A stretch of 6,022 nt of DNA from JBDHZK01 sp039811865 (GTDB lineage Bacteria; Actinomycetota; Actinomycetes; Propionibacteriales; Propionibacteriaceae), in assembly GCA_039811865.1 (NCBI GenBank), contig JBDHZK010000145.1:1-6022 (forward strand). The letters are read 5' to 3'. The translations under genes were made by a program, and so were the position numbers. The stretch's first letter is position 1. The number at the start of each line of letters is the position of its first letter. Shown here piece by piece: positions 5,149-6,022 of the stretch. Below the pieces are notes generated by a model that saw nothing but the letters and a program-made list of their open reading frames with translations, was not told the origin of the DNA and did no database searches.

Positions 5149-6022
5149 GCGCGATCCGAGGGTTCGAGCCGTTCGCGGGTCAGCACTGCGAGACCAACAC
5201 CACCGGCAACCTGCTGAAGGCCGCGGGGCTGGAGCTCAGCGAGCCGATGCTCTACGGGGTCGGCGAGGGCCTGGCGTTCGGGGTCTTCGCGTTCAAGGGC
5301 ATGGCGGCGCCGTTCCTCGGCGGGCGTCCGCGCCCCGAGGAAATCACCCAGGCCCTTGCTCGCAACCTGGGTTTCGCCCTCGAGTATCGGCAAACCAGGT
5401 CGCGCAGGCGCGCCTGGGACAACGTCTCCGAGTTCTTGGACGCGGGCCGGCTGGTCGGCGTGAAGCTCAACATGCGCCTGCTCGACTACGACCGCTCGGG
5501 GGTGGATTTCGCCGCCCACTACGTCGCCGCCTACGGCTACGACGACGAACGGGTTTTCGTCGTCGACACGGTCGGTCAGGGCGGCCCCCAGGCGACCCGC
5601 CGAGAGTCGTTCGAGGCCGCCCGCCGGTGGCGGGGGCCGATGGCGTCCGATGCCTTGACCTGGACGATCGGGGCCACACCCCCCGAAGTCGACTGGCCGC
5701 GCGTGCTCCCTGCGGCCATCGGGGCGAACGCCGCCGCCTACCTGAATCCACCAATCGCCAACTTCGGCGCCCGCGGGATCCGCAAGGCCGCCAAGTTGCT
5801 GCCTGGGTGGGTCACCTACGCGGCCGCGGACCTGGCACAACTCGGGTTCGTGATGGAGCACGGCGGCACCGGCGGCGGGCTCTTCCGGCCAATGTACGCA
5901 AACTTCCTGCGCGAGGCCGCGGTGCTACTCGCCGACGATCGCCTGCTCCCAATCGCCGAGCGGTTCGACGCCGCCGGATCGATGTGGACGCAAGTCTCCG
6001 CGGTGCTGGAGTCCTGCCCGGA
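5145..6022 (+). CDS. BtrH_N / DUF4872 domain protein, papain-like or acyltransferase-like (3' end outside window)
   Basis: 292 codons are present without a stop; the gene continues past the right edge. The N-terminal block resembles the BtrH N-terminal domain: QHCETNTTGNLLKAAG (13-28), then LSEPMLYGVGEGLAFGVF (31-48). Cys15 is followed by DFAAHYVAAYGYDDERVFVVDT (121-142), which has the His and Asp placement of C39/papain-like folds, giving a possible Cys15-His125-Asp141 triad. The C-terminal block EHGGTGGGLFRPMYANFLREAA (238-259) with SMW (279-281) is characteristic of DUF4872. BtrH of butirosin biosynthesis moves an acyl chain from a carrier protein onto an aminoglycoside, but most family members are uncharacterised and this one has no carrier protein or sugar genes beside it in view. 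It overlaps the PadR gene by 4 nt. The specific reaction is unknown. Confidence 0.85.
   Translation, partial: MSAIRGFEPFAGQHCETNTTGNLLKAAGLELSEPMLYGVGEGLAFGVFAFKGMAAPFLGGRPRPEEITQALARNLGFALEYRQTRSRRRAWDNVSEFLDAGRLVGVKLNMRLLDYDRSGVDFAAHYVAAYGYDDERVFVVDTVGQGGPQATRRESFEAARRWRGPMASDALTWTIGATPPEVDWPRVLPAAIGANAAAYLNPPIANFGARGIRKAAKLLPGWVTYAAADLAQLGFVMEHGGTGGGLFRPMYANFLREAAVLLADDRLLPIAERFDAAGSMWTQVSAVLESCP

Noticed and set aside
4773..5861. 362-codon minus-strand frame across the PadR and BtrH_N genes
   Set aside because: The plus strand encodes two recognisable families here, with an ATGA overlap and strong ribosome site. The minus-strand product is low-complexity and has no motif.

Overview
The window is very GC-rich DNA with dense, short-spaced gene clusters on both strands, strong third-position GC bias and GTG starts. 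Its families are an HlyD-type lipoprotein adaptor, two TetR regulators, a PadR regulator and a BtrH_N/DUF4872 protein. This suggests a high-GC actinobacterium; I cannot name a genus. No mobile element, CRISPR array, rRNA or tRNA is visible.

Layout. (1) 1-1568, minus strand: a transport operon. A lipoprotein membrane-fusion (adaptor) protein with an exceptionally long coiled-coil hairpin is followed after 3 nt by the first codons of a second gene that leaves the window, probably the transporter. (2) 1569-1802: a 234-bp divergent intergenic region with a good promoter for the adaptor operon and a perfect 14-bp dyad (CAACCA-AA-TGGTTG). (3) 1803-2195, plus strand: a 130-residue four-helix membrane protein of the TIGR03987/HsmA type. 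(4) 2238-4379, minus strand: a compact three-gene operon of two tandem paralogous TetR regulators followed by a class I SAM-dependent methyltransferase. (5) 4380-4581: a 202-bp divergent region. Both flanking genes have a TANNNT -10 hexamer exactly 6 nt before the start codon and no proper Shine-Dalgarno, so both look leaderless; the plus-strand gene also carries a perfect dyad over its start codon. (6) 4582-6022, plus strand: a PadR regulator overlapping by 4 nt (ATGA) with a BtrH_N/DUF4872 protein that runs off the right edge.

The window therefore holds three small units, two of which encode their own regulators. The most unusual points are the symmetric hairpin of about 140 residues per arm in the adaptor, the paired leaderless divergent promoters, the tandem TetR paralogues with almost the same DNA-binding helix, and the PadR to BtrH-like coupling with a likely Cys-His-Asp triad. 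I see no complete new defence or mobile system. The function of the PadR/BtrH_N pair and of the two-TetR/methyltransferase operon is not established by anything I can see.
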